Below are positions 50,919 through 59,957 of a stretch of 64,000 nucleotides of DNA, one piece after another (positions within the stretch are counted from its first letter, which is position 1; each line of letters starts with the position of its first letter). Location: NCBI GenBank assembly GCA_029251165.1, contig JAQXDW010000113.1, positions 1 through 64,000 of the forward strand, written 5' to 3'. The stretch comes from Myxococcota bacterium (lineage in GTDB: Bacteria; Myxococcota_A; UBA796). The notes beneath the pieces were generated by a model, which had not been told where the DNA came from, ran no database searches, and was given only the letters and a program-made list of their open reading frames with translations. The position numbers and the translations under genes are program-made.

Positions 50919-52418
50919 CTACTTCTTCTTGCGCCGAAACAGCCCAGAGAAAAGGCTACCGTTCGATTCGTCATCAGCCGCGGACTTGCGCATCTTGCGA
51001 ATCCGCCCCCAGCGACGGGCACCGATGTGCTCCGGATTGAGCTGAAGAACCTGCTTGTACAGTTCGTGCGCGCGTGCCTCTTCCTTTTCCTTCATCAAGA
51101 TCTCGGCGACCTCAAACAGTACGTCGGCCCGAGCGAGCCCGCGGGGACCATCAATGTCGAGGATCAGCTGTGCAGTCTCCGCGCCCGAGAGCACGCCGGT
51201 GTGGTAGCCCGAGCGACGTGCCATGTAGGCATAGCGCCACTTCCCCGGGTTGAGCCGCAGGGCCCGGTCGAATCCGTCGTGGGCGGCGGTGTAGTCCTTC
51301 TTGCGAAAGGAGAGCTGTGCCTTGGAGTAGAGAAGCTCGGCCTCGGTACGATCCCGGTCGGTGACATACTGCTCGCCGTTCTCTGCAGCCTCCAGACGCG
51401 CGCTGACCTCTTCGCGGAGGGTGGCACTCCGCATCGCTCCATAAGCATCCTGGAGTATCGCAAAGCACTCCGCTGCGATGGCACGGACAGGCTCCGGCTC
51501 AGCGCTGAACTGGTCTGGATGATACTTCCGGGATGCAGTCCGGTTGGCCCGATCGATCCCCTCGTCAGAGATCTCCGTCGACTGGCGCAGCCCGAGAACT
51601 TCCCAGGGTTTCAGGCCCTGGAGCTGCTTCAGCTCTGCGGTGAGGGTCTCAAGCGGACCGGCCACAGCAGGCTCTGGAGCCGCGGCGGGCTTCTTGCGGG
51701 GCCTCCGAGCCCGCGCAGGTGCCTCAAAAAGAGAGACGAGCCCAAGCTGGAGGAGGAGATCGACAGCGACCATGCGCTCGATGGGATCCTTTCGAATCAC
51801 CATTCCAAGCGTCGGCTTCCGATCCGCGTTCTTCTTGATGATGCGCAGCAGCCGAAGCGAAACCGGGGTCAGCTCCCAGCGGTCAAGCGTAGTGTCATCC
51901 GGCAGCGAGAGGCGGATCTCACAGGAGAGCTTCTCAGCCAGCGCGGCCTCCAGCACAGCAACTGGACGCGTCCGCTCGAGCCCACCACGGATGATGCGGG
52001 GGATGCTCAGCGGCAGCGGAATGGCCGCTCCGCTCGGCTTGATGCCATCCTCAAAGCGAACCTGCCCGCCGGACAAGTCGATGCTGTTCGCGAGCAGGTC
52101 GCCCAGGCCGTTGGCCGCGGCGAGCATTGCCTCGTCGGGAGACGTTCCCGAAGCGATCGCGGCACCGATGAGCGCCATCAGGTCCGCATCCTCCGAGCCG
52201 CTCACACCGCATGCGGAGAGCAGCTCGGGTGCACCGATCAGCCCAACCACCTTGCCGGACTGCAGTGTCAGTACGAATGCACTGCTGGAGTGTTGAATCG
52301 AGAGACGGCCAGAAGCCTTTAGACGATACAGCGCAAACAGGACTCGAATCGGGGGGTACTCCTCGTTCGAGCCGTCAATTTGTTGGAGCAAACCCATGCC
52401 GGACCAGGAAGCACTCAT
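50919..52418 (-). CDS. DUF4388 / J-domain / TPR protein
   Basis: A 499-aa cytoplasmic protein. The N-terminal ~130 residues are DUF4388 (PATAN)-like (IRVLFALYRLKASGRLSIQ ... GQVRFEDG). A middle region holds a winged-helix-like segment. A J-like domain (~280-355) contains WEVLGLRQ and the HPD triad (RKYHPDQFS). C-terminal TPR units follow (LLYSKAQLSFRKKDYTAAHDGFDRALRLNPG and AHELYKQVLQLNPEH). A basic, Ser-rich tail ends in RRKKK. Such mixtures are frequent in myxobacteria and suggest an Hsp70 co-chaperone or signalling hub. Confidence 0.85.
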   Translation of the reverse strand: MSASWSGMGLLQQIDGSNEEYPPIRVLFALYRLKASGRLSIQHSSSAFVLTLQSGKVVGLIGAPELLSACGVSGSEDADLMALIGAAIASGTSPDEAMLAAANGLGDLLANSIDLSGGQVRFEDGIKPSGAAIPLPLSIPRIIRGGLERTRPVAVLEAALAEKLSCEIRLSLPDDTTLDRWELTPVSLRLLRIIKKNADRKPTLGMVIRKDPIERMVAVDLLLQLGLVSLFEAPARARRPRKKPAAAPEPAVAGPLETLTAELKQLQGLKPWEVLGLRQSTEISDEGIDRANRTASRKYHPDQFSAEPEPVRAIAAECFAILQDAYGAMRSATLREEVSARLEAAENGEQYVTDRDRTEAELLYSKAQLSFRKKDYTAAHDGFDRALRLNPGKWRYAYMARRSGYHTGVLSGAETAQLILDIDGPRGLARADVLFEVAEILMKEKEEARAHELYKQVLQLNPEHIGARRWGRIRKMRKSAADDESNGSLFSGLFRRKKK

Positions 52419-52508
52419 GTTGAGGCCAATCCCCCCTCTTGCCGTGGTGGCCTGTGGAGCCTACATGGGTGCGACTGAGTTGTCATATACCCACAGCAAG
52501 GAGTCACG

Positions 52509-52841
52509 ATGGCCAGCGACCTCATCAACAACGCAACGGACAAGAGCTTCGGCGCCGAAGTCCTCGAGAGCGAAACCCCAGTCCTCGTAGACTTCTGGGC
52601 GACCTGGTGCGGCCCCTGCCGCGCAATCGCTCCGCTCCTTGAGGCCGCCGCCGCCGACTATGATGGCAAGGTGCGCATCGTGAAGCTTGACGTGGATCAC
52701 AACCCACAGTCCGCTATGAAATTCGGAGTCCGTAACATTCCGACTCTCCTGCTGTTCAAGAACGGCGAGCAGATCGGTAAGCATGTCGGTGCACTGAATC
52801 GCAAGACTCTCGATGACTTCCTGAAGAAAGCCGAAGCATAA
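52509..52841 (+). CDS. trxA: thioredoxin
   Basis: A 110-aa cytoplasmic thioredoxin with WATWCGPCRAIAP, a KLDVDHNP segment and the cis-Pro in VRNIPTLLLFKNGE. Length is standard. An AAGGAG ribosome site lies 7-8 nt before the ATG. It is divergent from the DUF4388-J gene and convergent with the MreB-like gene (30 bp). Confidence 0.97.
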   Translation: MASDLINNATDKSFGAEVLESETPVLVDFWATWCGPCRAIAPLLEAAAADYDGKVRIVKLDVDHNPQSAMKFGVRNIPTLLLFKNGEQIGKHVGALNRKTLDDFLKKAEA

Positions 52842-52871
52842 GCAACGGCGCAGAAGTCGAAGCGGAGAGCA

Positions 52872-53894
52872 TCAGCCTGCGACGGCATGCCCAGGACGGG
52901 GCTCGTCGCAGCGCAGAGCCCCCTTCACCAGGACAATGTCTGGGTCTTCGGGCACGATGACTGGCAGGCCGGTGGTCTCTGAGAGGCACCGATCGAGCCT
53001 CGAGAGCATGGCTCCGCCCCCAGTCATCACGATGCCGGTCTGGGCGACATCTGCCGCCAGCTCCGGCGGAGTGTGCTCTAAGCTGGCGCGGACCGCATCG
53101 ATGATGAGCTGCACGGGGCTGCGCAGCGCCTCGTAGATCTCCTGTGCGGTGACCTCGACAGCTCGGGGATAGCCGCTCTTGATATCGCGCCCCTTGACCT
53201 CTCGGACAGCTGGTCGGCGAACCGGCATCGCGCTGCCCAGCTCGCACTTGAGCTGCTCACCAGTGCGAGGACCGATGAGCAGGCCATGCTCAGCGCGGAT
53301 GTGGCGGATGATCGCCCGATCCATCCGCTCACCGCCGACCTTGACAGTACGGCTGTAGACCACTCCTCCCAGTGAGATCACGCCGACCTCGCTGGTGCCC
53401 GCCCCGACATCGACCACCATGTGTCCCTGTGCTTCATCGATGGGAAGCTCAGCACCGACCGCCGCAGCGATGGGCTGCTCGACCATCCTCACCTCACGCG
53501 CACCGGCAGCCTCCATGAGCTTGCGGATCGCGCGCTTCTCCATGTCGATGGTGTTGTACGGCACGCAGACGGTCACCCGCGGTCCGACCCACAGCGTCCG
53601 GCCTTGGACCTGGAGCATGAGGTGGCGAAGCATCGCCTCTGCGATCTCGAAGTCCGACAGCATGCCGTCGATGATGGGTCTCACGACTCGGATCTCTGGC
53701 GGCGTTCGCCCCAGCATTTCTAAGGCGGCCTCTCCAACAGCAAGGATTCGACGCGCACCCCGAACCTCATGAATGGCGACAGCGGAGGCCTCAGCGCAGA
53801 CAAGGCCACGACCAGCGACAGCGATTCGGGTCGTCGCGGTGCCCAGATCGATGGCCATCTCATTGGAGATGGCTCCGAGAACAGAGCGGAACAT
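52872..53894 (-). CDS. MreB-like actin-family protein, solitary
   Basis: A 340-aa bacterial actin of the MreB family. Phosphate-1 MAIDLGTATTRIAVAGRGL differs from the MreB consensus DLGTANTxI; phosphate-2 VVDVGAGTSEVGVISLGGVV has Ala for Gly in the G-G-GT turn; VMTGGGAMLSRLDRCLSETT is close to the consensus. The N-terminus lacks a clear amphipathic helix. No mreC or mreD gene is near. It may be a second MreB with altered nucleotide turnover. Confidence 0.85.
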   Translation of the reverse strand: MFRSVLGAISNEMAIDLGTATTRIAVAGRGLVCAEASAVAIHEVRGARRILAVGEAALEMLGRTPPEIRVVRPIIDGMLSDFEIAEAMLRHLMLQVQGRTLWVGPRVTVCVPYNTIDMEKRAIRKLMEAAGAREVRMVEQPIAAAVGAELPIDEAQGHMVVDVGAGTSEVGVISLGGVVYSRTVKVGGERMDRAIIRHIRAEHGLLIGPRTGEQLKCELGSAMPVRRPAVREVKGRDIKSGYPRAVEVTAQEIYEALRSPVQLIIDAVRASLEHTPPELAADVAQTGIVMTGGGAMLSRLDRCLSETTGLPVIVPEDPDIVLVKGALRCDEPRPGHAVAG

Positions 53895-54034
53895 GGCCAG
53901 GGCCTGGGGAGCGGGAGAGCCGGGGGTGTCGCCGGCAGGAAGGATGAACCCATTATCGCTGAAACAGTCCCGGCGTCAAAGGATTGCGCGACAACGGGCC
54001 AGTCGGGTTAAGCGACGGCTCCGAGGTGATTTCG

Positions 54035-55516
54035 ATGGCTCTGCTTGAATCAATCCGCCAGCAAACCGACAGCCCATGGGCGAAGATCGTGTTCGGCGCA
54101 GTCGTGCTCGTCTTCGTGTTCTGGGGCATCGGAGCCAGCGGCGGCCCGACGACCACTGCGATCGCCGAGGTCAACGGCAATCGGATCACAGACACCGAGC
54201 TGCACCGGCAGATGCGAAACATCTCTCGCTCGCAGGGTGCCACTCAGAACGAAGATGACCTCAACCGCCTCGCAGCGGACGTCATCAAGCAGCTCATCCA
54301 GACCGAGGTCCTCCTTCAAGAGTCCGACCGGACTGGCATCGAGGTCTCAGACGAAGAGATCGTCCGTGAGCTGAAGAAGATCGAGGCCTTCCAGACCTCA
54401 GACGGCAAGTTCTCCACCGAACTGTACGAGCGAAACCTCAAGAACATCGGCCTGACCCGTGGCCGGTTTGAGGACCAGCTCCGTGACAGCATCGCGCTCC
54501 AGAAGCTCGAGACCCTGGCGCGCAACAGCGTCACCATCTCTGATGCCAGCCTGGAGCGCCTCTACCGCCAGGTCTCCACGGAGCTGACTGTCTCCTTTGT
54601 GCGCATTCCTGACTCTGCGCTGCTGGAGAGTGTTCCGGTCGAGGACACCGCGATCGATGCGCTGATTGCTGCGGATCTTGAGTCTCTCAAGGAAGCCTAT
54701 CAGCGAGACTTCTCTCGGCTCTACCACAAGGATCCAACCGCTGAGCTGCAGACCGTGCTGCTCAAGACAGACGTCGAGGGCATCTCTGAGGAGGAGCTGA
54801 GCGCCAAGATGGAGGAGATCATCGCTGCAGCAGAGGGCGGTGCTGACTTCTCCGATCTTGCCCGTCGGTACTCTGAGGATCTCAGCGCGGTCAACGGCGG
54901 CTCCCTCGGCGCAATGGCAAAGCCCCAGATTGATCCTGCAGCAGTCGATGCAATCTTCGCAGCCCCGAACGCGATGACCACAGCGGTCAAGACGGCACAG
55001 GGACTCCAGCTCTTCAAGGTCGGTGCCATCACTGAAGAGGAGACCATTGCCTTCGAGGATGTCCAGCGCGACATCGCCCGCAGTCAGCTCGCGCAGCAGG
55101 ACGTCGGCCAGGTCGCCGGTGAGTACGCTGAGGGCCTGCTCGCCGCCTGGAAGGCTGCCGGAGCTCCGCCTACCGAGCAGCTCGAGAAATACAACCTTCG
55201 AGTCTCAACCCCTGCCCCCACAGCCAAGGGCGCGCCCAACCTCCCCGGTACCGGCGGCAGCGAAGGTCTGATGGCTGCCGTGGGTAGCGCCAAGGAAGCG
55301 GGCGTCCTCGACGGCGTGTTCGCCACCGATGGTGGCCGCATCGTCGCTGCTGTTGAGGTCATCTCCGAGCCGGACATGGACGCGTTCGAAGAGCAAAAGG
55401 CCATGATCAGAGCACAGGTTCTCCGCCAAGAGCAGGAAGTCTTCCTCGCGGCCTGGAACGAAGACCTCGTCAACAACGCACGAATCGTTCAGCACTACGA
55501 CCCGCTCAACCAGTAG
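54035..55516 (+). CDS. ppiD: PpiD/SurA-like periplasmic peptidyl-prolyl isomerase
   Basis: A 493-aa membrane-anchored periplasmic chaperone. One TM helix (~15-37, IVFGAVVLVFVFWGIGASG), then a SurA_N-type helical domain (~45-170; RLAADVIKQLIQTEVLLQES), and a parvulin domain (~250-345; GGADFSDLARRYSEDLSAVNGGSLG), then a helical tail. This matches PpiD order. ATG 54035 has a GAGGTG site. Confidence 0.88.
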   Translation: MALLESIRQQTDSPWAKIVFGAVVLVFVFWGIGASGGPTTTAIAEVNGNRITDTELHRQMRNISRSQGATQNEDDLNRLAADVIKQLIQTEVLLQESDRTGIEVSDEEIVRELKKIEAFQTSDGKFSTELYERNLKNIGLTRGRFEDQLRDSIALQKLETLARNSVTISDASLERLYRQVSTELTVSFVRIPDSALLESVPVEDTAIDALIAADLESLKEAYQRDFSRLYHKDPTAELQTVLLKTDVEGISEEELSAKMEEIIAAAEGGADFSDLARRYSEDLSAVNGGSLGAMAKPQIDPAAVDAIFAAPNAMTTAVKTAQGLQLFKVGAITEEETIAFEDVQRDIARSQLAQQDVGQVAGEYAEGLLAAWKAAGAPPTEQLEKYNLRVSTPAPTAKGAPNLPGTGGSEGLMAAVGSAKEAGVLDGVFATDGGRIVAAVEVISEPDMDAFEEQKAMIRAQVLRQEQEVFLAAWNEDLVNNARIVQHYDPLNQ

Positions 55517-55741
55517 GTTCCAGAGACCTGCTGCTGCCGCGTCTCCGGCTGCCAGCTGCGAAAAAAGCCTGTGCAGGCAGATCATGGCGTGGTACTGTCC
55601 AAACTCTTGACACGACAACACTCCCCCTCGGAGAGACTGTCAAGATCTCTATGAGGCCGGGCAGGCTTGAACCATTTCTGAATCTGACGCTGAAGATGTC
55701 ACTGACACGCGCTGAAATCATGCTGAACGGACTGCTGGATC

Positions 55742-56929
55742 ATGGGTGACAGATCCGAGAGTCCTCCTGTAGACGGTCACCCCGGCTCAGGCTTGCCCGC
55801 CTCACCTTATGAGAATCTCCCGCAGACCCAGCGGCGTCCGACCTGGGCTCTTGGGAGTCGAGATCTCTCTGAGGTTGTTGTCCGCGCGGTCATGTCCGCC
55901 GCCTGGTACAGCCGCAACCCGCGCACCCGCTTTGCCGTCGGCCCACGCCCGGCACCCGATCGCTACTACTACCAGACCGACGATGGCTGGGAGGCTCCGA
56001 TCTGGCGCTATCCTCCCCGTCCCGATGCCGCAGGAGAGCCGGTTCTTCTTCTCCACGGACTCGGCCTGTCCGGGGTCGGCTTTGGTCTCCAGGAGCAAGA
56101 CTCGCTTGTCGACGCCCTCCATGACGCCGGCTTCGACGTCTACATCCTGGAGCACCGTGGCGATCCCGGGTCCATTGCGCCCCCTCGGGGTGCAGGCTTC
56201 GACTTTGATGACATCGTCACCCGAGACATCCCCGCTGCTGTCGCCCGGATTCAGACCCTCTCCGGCTGGAAGCGGCTGCTTTGGATTGGTCACTCCATGG
56301 GCGGCCAGCTGCTCTATGCAGCGCTCTCTGGTCAGCCAGACACCATCGCTGCCGGCGTCAGCCTGTGTGCTCCGGTGCGGTTCGAGACCCCAAAGAGCCA
56401 CGCTCGCATCGCTGGCCTTGCGGCGAGCCTCGTTCCTGCCGGCTGGAGCCTGCCCGCACGCAGTCTGCACCGCGCGCTGACCCCGCTGACTGGTGAGGCG
56501 CTGTGGAGCAGCCTGGGACGGGAAGTTGAAGGCTCACTCGCGAGGGGCATGATGATCCACGGCGTCGAGGACATCTCCGGAGGCTTGCTGAAGCAGGTTA
56601 CCCGCTGGATCGCCTCCGGAAGCCTCTGTGATCGCGACGATAGGCTGGACTATGTCGAGGCCATGCGCGGGACCGATGTCCCGGTGATGGTTGTCGCCGC
56701 CGAGGGCGATCGGCTGTGCTCTCCTGCTGCTGCTCGCCCTGCGTTTGAGGTCCTCTCTCCCGAGCGTCGTGCGTGGCTGACCCTCGGCGGGCGCTGGGGT
56801 CACCTCGATCCCCTCATCGGCGCGCGCGCCTCCAGCACACTTCATCCCCGGCTGATCGGCTGGCTCCAGCGATGGCGCGGACGATGCTGGACGGAGGATG
56901 ACCTCCCCGATGCCCGAGTTGGTGGATAG
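55742..56929 (+). CDS. alpha/beta hydrolase
   Basis: A 395-aa alpha/beta hydrolase. An N-terminal ~70 residues are Pro-rich and without fold motifs. VLLLHGLGLSGVGF forms the oxyanion region, nucleophile Ser185 is in GHSMGG, the acid is probably in VVAAEGDRLCSP, and the His is in GGRWGHLDPL. The general layout resembles lipases and PhaC-like or PIP-type hydrolases. Substrate unknown. It lies 43 bp upstream of sppA on the same strand. Confidence 0.82.
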   Translation: MGDRSESPPVDGHPGSGLPASPYENLPQTQRRPTWALGSRDLSEVVVRAVMSAAWYSRNPRTRFAVGPRPAPDRYYYQTDDGWEAPIWRYPPRPDAAGEPVLLLHGLGLSGVGFGLQEQDSLVDALHDAGFDVYILEHRGDPGSIAPPRGAGFDFDDIVTRDIPAAVARIQTLSGWKRLLWIGHSMGGQLLYAALSGQPDTIAAGVSLCAPVRFETPKSHARIAGLAASLVPAGWSLPARSLHRALTPLTGEALWSSLGREVEGSLARGMMIHGVEDISGGLLKQVTRWIASGSLCDRDDRLDYVEAMRGTDVPVMVVAAEGDRLCSPAAARPAFEVLSPERRAWLTLGGRWGHLDPLIGARASSTLHPRLIGWLQRWRGRCWTEDDLPDARVGG

Positions 56930-56972
56930 AGGATACTCATTGCCCTTGTGAACGGGCAGGAGGACTCTCGAC

Positions 56973-58703
56973 ATGGCGAAGACAAAGAGCACCCGGCTGT
57001 TGCTGTGGCTTGCGGGCATCGGTGCGCTAATCATGGTCGCGGCCACCGTAGCAGTGGTGCTGTTGCTTCAGGACGGCACGCCCGGCTTTGACGAGGATCA
57101 GTGGCTGCATGTCCGGTTCTCACCCATGCTCACTGATGCTCCAGGGAACGAAGGCATGCTGGTGGATCCCGCAGATCTGCCGCCGCTGACCAGCGAGCTG
57201 TCTGCGGCTCTGGAGCATGCCGCGACCGATGACTCCGTGACCGGTCTGCTGATCGACCTCGCGCCGATCGGCATCGGCTGGGCCGGCACCCAGGAGCTCC
57301 GCGACGCCATCCTCGCCTTCAAGGACTCCGGTAAGCCCTGCATCGTCTGGAGCGATCAGTTCACCAACATGGAGTACTACCTCGCGACCGCCTGCGATGA
57401 CATCCGCCTCCCGCCTGCAGGCATCACCCTGGTCAACGGCCTCGCCATGACCCAGTCCTACTACGCAGACACCCTCGCAGAGCTGGGCGTGAGCGCCAAC
57501 TTCGAGCACGTCGGCGACTTCAAGAGCGCAGTAGAGCCCTACGAGCGCAGCGGGCCCTCGGAGGCGGCCTCGGAGGCCACCGATGCCCTGCTCGACTCAC
57601 TCTACAGTCAGTTTCTCCGCGGCATCGCACAGGGCCGCGGACTCTCAGAAGAGCAGGCCGCAGCCCTCATCGACACGCCGCCAATGAACCCGGAGGATGC
57701 CCTCGCGCGCGGCATGGTCGACAAGCTGCAGTACCGGGATCAGATGCTCGACGAGGTCGGCGAGGAGCGCCGCAGGATGAGCGACTACCTCCGCAAGCTC
57801 CGACAGGACTGGAAGAGCGGGGAGCAGACCGTGGCGGTCATCTACGCTGAGGGCGCAATCGTCGGCGGTGAGAGTGGCTCCCAGCTGTTCGGCGGCAGCA
57901 TGATCGGCGATCGCACCGTCTCCAGTCAGCTTCGAGATGTCCGTGAAGACGACGACATCTCCGCGGTGGTTCTCCGGGTCAACTCCCCTGGTGGCTCGGG
58001 CTCAGCCTCCGACACCATCTGGCGAGAGGTCGCCCTGACCCGCGAGGTCAAGCCGGTGGTCATCTCGATGGGAGACTACGCCGCGAGCGGCGGGTACTAC
58101 ATCTCGATGGGCGCAGACCACATCTTTGCTGAGCCCGGCACGCTGACCGGCTCGATCGGTGTCTTCGGCGGCAAGATGAACCTCTCCGGGTTCTATGAGG
58201 AGTGGCTGAAGGTCTCCCACCACACCTACAAGCGCGGCGAGCAGGCCACCCTGTTCTCCTCGATGTCTGACTTCAACGACTCCGAGCGGGCGGTCTTCCG
58301 CTCCTTCCTCCAGGGCTTCTACACCACCTTCGTGACCAAAGCCGCTGAGGGTCGCGAGATGAGCTACGAAGACCTCCACGCCGTTGCCCAGGGTCGGGTC
58401 TGGACTGGAGAGCAAGCGCTGGAGCGCAACCTGATCGATGAGCTTGGCAGCACCAACGACGCCATCCGCCATGCTGCGAGCCTCGCCAACACGACCGACT
58501 ACGCCATCAAGCGCATCCCAGAGCGCAAGAGCTTCATCGAGCAGCTCCTCGACGAGATGGCAGACCCGGAAGCCGCTGCTGCCATCGCTGCTGAGCTTCC
58601 GGAGGGCATCCGGTCGGGACTCTCCGACGCCGCGATGCTGGAGACCGTCCTCGGCGCGGGTGGTCCCGTGGTGATGCTGCCGGGCACGATCGAGGTTCGC
58701 TGA
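56973..58703 (+). CDS. sppA: signal peptide peptidase SppA, long (67K) type
   Basis: A 576-aa membrane-anchored serine protease that degrades cleaved signal peptides. One TM helix (~10-32), then two ClpP-fold S49 repeats. The catalytic Lys is Lys184 (EHVGDFKSAVEPY), and the nucleophile is Ser372 (MGDYAASGGYYIS). Length and order match the E. coli type. A strong perfect hairpin follows its stop. Confidence 0.95.
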   Translation: MAKTKSTRLLLWLAGIGALIMVAATVAVVLLLQDGTPGFDEDQWLHVRFSPMLTDAPGNEGMLVDPADLPPLTSELSAALEHAATDDSVTGLLIDLAPIGIGWAGTQELRDAILAFKDSGKPCIVWSDQFTNMEYYLATACDDIRLPPAGITLVNGLAMTQSYYADTLAELGVSANFEHVGDFKSAVEPYERSGPSEAASEATDALLDSLYSQFLRGIAQGRGLSEEQAAALIDTPPMNPEDALARGMVDKLQYRDQMLDEVGEERRRMSDYLRKLRQDWKSGEQTVAVIYAEGAIVGGESGSQLFGGSMIGDRTVSSQLRDVREDDDISAVVLRVNSPGGSGSASDTIWREVALTREVKPVVISMGDYAASGGYYISMGADHIFAEPGTLTGSIGVFGGKMNLSGFYEEWLKVSHHTYKRGEQATLFSSMSDFNDSERAVFRSFLQGFYTTFVTKAAEGREMSYEDLHAVAQGRVWTGEQALERNLIDELGSTNDAIRHAASLANTTDYAIKRIPERKSFIEQLLDEMADPEAAAAIAAELPEGIRSGLSDAAMLETVLGAGGPVVMLPGTIEVR

Positions 58704-58731
58704 GCGGCATCGGCAGCCGCATCAAGCACAG

Positions 58732-58763
58732 TGGTCCCCTGAGGCCGTCGCCTCAGGGGACCA
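58732..58763. terminator. strong hairpin between sppA and the convergent lipoprotein
   Basis: A perfect 14-bp stem (58732-58745 with 58750-58763) closes a CGTC tetraloop. It lies 28 bp after the sppA stop and 28 bp before the stop of the minus-strand lipoprotein, at the centre of the convergent gap. There is no clear T-tract, but the stem is strong enough to act in both directions. Confidence 0.75.
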
Positions 58764-58790
58764 TCTCCGCAGCCTTACTGCTACACAGTC

Positions 58791-59618
58791 TTACTCTTCG
58801 CAGAGCAGCGCGAAGTCGTCAGTGCAGACATCCACAAACCGCAGCTTGCCCGCCATGACAGTAGAGAGCGCGGTGTTGATGTTCTCAAAGCTCGCGGTGT
58901 TGGAGACGTTCATCCCTGCCACGCCGACGATGTAGTAGCTCTCCGAGGCAAACGCCTTTCCGGGGATCTCAACGAGGATGGTGTCGTCGGTGTCTTCGGA
59001 CCCACCGATGACGAAGCCGTCGGGGTGCGTCATGTCGTAGAGGGCCGAGATGTCGTTGGGCTCGTTGGACCACGTGATCTCACCCGTCTCCACATCCATG
59101 ACCACCACCAGCGCGGCATCGAATCCCTGGCCAGAGAGATCGACGGCGATCGGGGTGCCCGCGGCATGGTCCGGGCTAATGTCCAGGTTGGCGGCTGGGG
59201 GAACATCGACGGAGATGGCACGGTCGGTATCGCCATAGGTCGAGGTCAGGCTGATCTCCTCACCCGAGAAATACTCCAGGCCGTCTTCAGAGCTCAGCTC
59301 ATACTTTCCGAGCCCGGAGTCGTTCATCGGCAGGCTGCCTCCGTTTCCTGGTGACAGGAGCATGACTGCGGTGCCGGTGATCGGCGCATCCTCCATCTCA
59401 CTGATCTGGCTGGCATCCGCGAGGTATGCAGTCAGTCGGGCTCCGGAGAACGCCGTCTCAGAGAGGTCTACACCATCGGGTTGCTCGACGCCAAGGTAGA
59501 TGCCGGAGACGACGAACCGCTCGCTCACGCCTTCGACGACATCCTGAATTTCGCTGAGCTTGCCGCAGCCCGTCAGGGTGATTGCGCTGAGCAGCAGTGC
59601 TGTTCTGGTGATTGTCAT
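58791..59618 (-). CDS. lipoprotein, unknown
   Basis: A 275-aa predicted lipoprotein (MTITRTALLLSAITLTGC). The body looks beta-rich with several acidic loops (SGQGFDAALVVVMDVETGEI; ISVDVPPAANLDIS), which fits Ig-like or carboxypeptidase-regulatory-like domains, and ends with two Cys (VCTDDFALLCEE). Not recognised. Confidence 0.68.
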   Translation of the reverse strand: MTITRTALLLSAITLTGCGKLSEIQDVVEGVSERFVVSGIYLGVEQPDGVDLSETAFSGARLTAYLADASQISEMEDAPITGTAVMLLSPGNGGSLPMNDSGLGKYELSSEDGLEYFSGEEISLTSTYGDTDRAISVDVPPAANLDISPDHAAGTPIAVDLSGQGFDAALVVVMDVETGEITWSNEPNDISALYDMTHPDGFVIGGSEDTDDTILVEIPGKAFASESYYIVGVAGMNVSNTASFENINTALSTVMAGKLRFVDVCTDDFALLCEE

Positions 59619-59957
59619 GGTCTCATCCCCTCTGTTCTTGTCACGTCATCGTATCGGCCAAAGTCTCCGTTACCTAAGGTCTCGATGAGCACAAGCATTC
59701 CCGGCGCTGCTCATGATGGCCGAAGCCGGCATCTGACGTGGACATCGAGAGCTTCTCGCACGGGTCAACGACAAGGCACTCGCGGAGACTCCAGCCCAGC
59801 CATCCCCTCGGTCACCCGCAGCTCCCCGCTCTCCATCGATTCAGCCTCACGCGCCCCGGCGCGCACGCGACAACGACGGAACTGCGCCGCAGGTGATGGG
59901 ATCCGCCGACGCCGACTGAGCGCGAACGGGCTAACTGCGGGCAGGAGTATCGCAGCA
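59619..59957. other. 339-bp divergent intergenic region
   Basis: No clear gene. A minus-strand reading of 73 codons (59986-59765) has one TM-like segment followed by Arg-rich residues (MFIWPTLIFIAAILLPAVSP...); it overlaps the start of the CvfB-like gene by 29 bp and has no ribosome site. I see no clear promoter or hairpin. Confidence 0.35.

Noticed and set aside
55567..55578. GCCTG/CAGGC hairpin followed by a T-run on the minus strand
   Set aside because: The loop would be only two bases and no minus-strand gene ends here.
55607..55612. TTGACA before the hydrolase gene
   Set aside because: No -10-like hexamer lies at a suitable distance.
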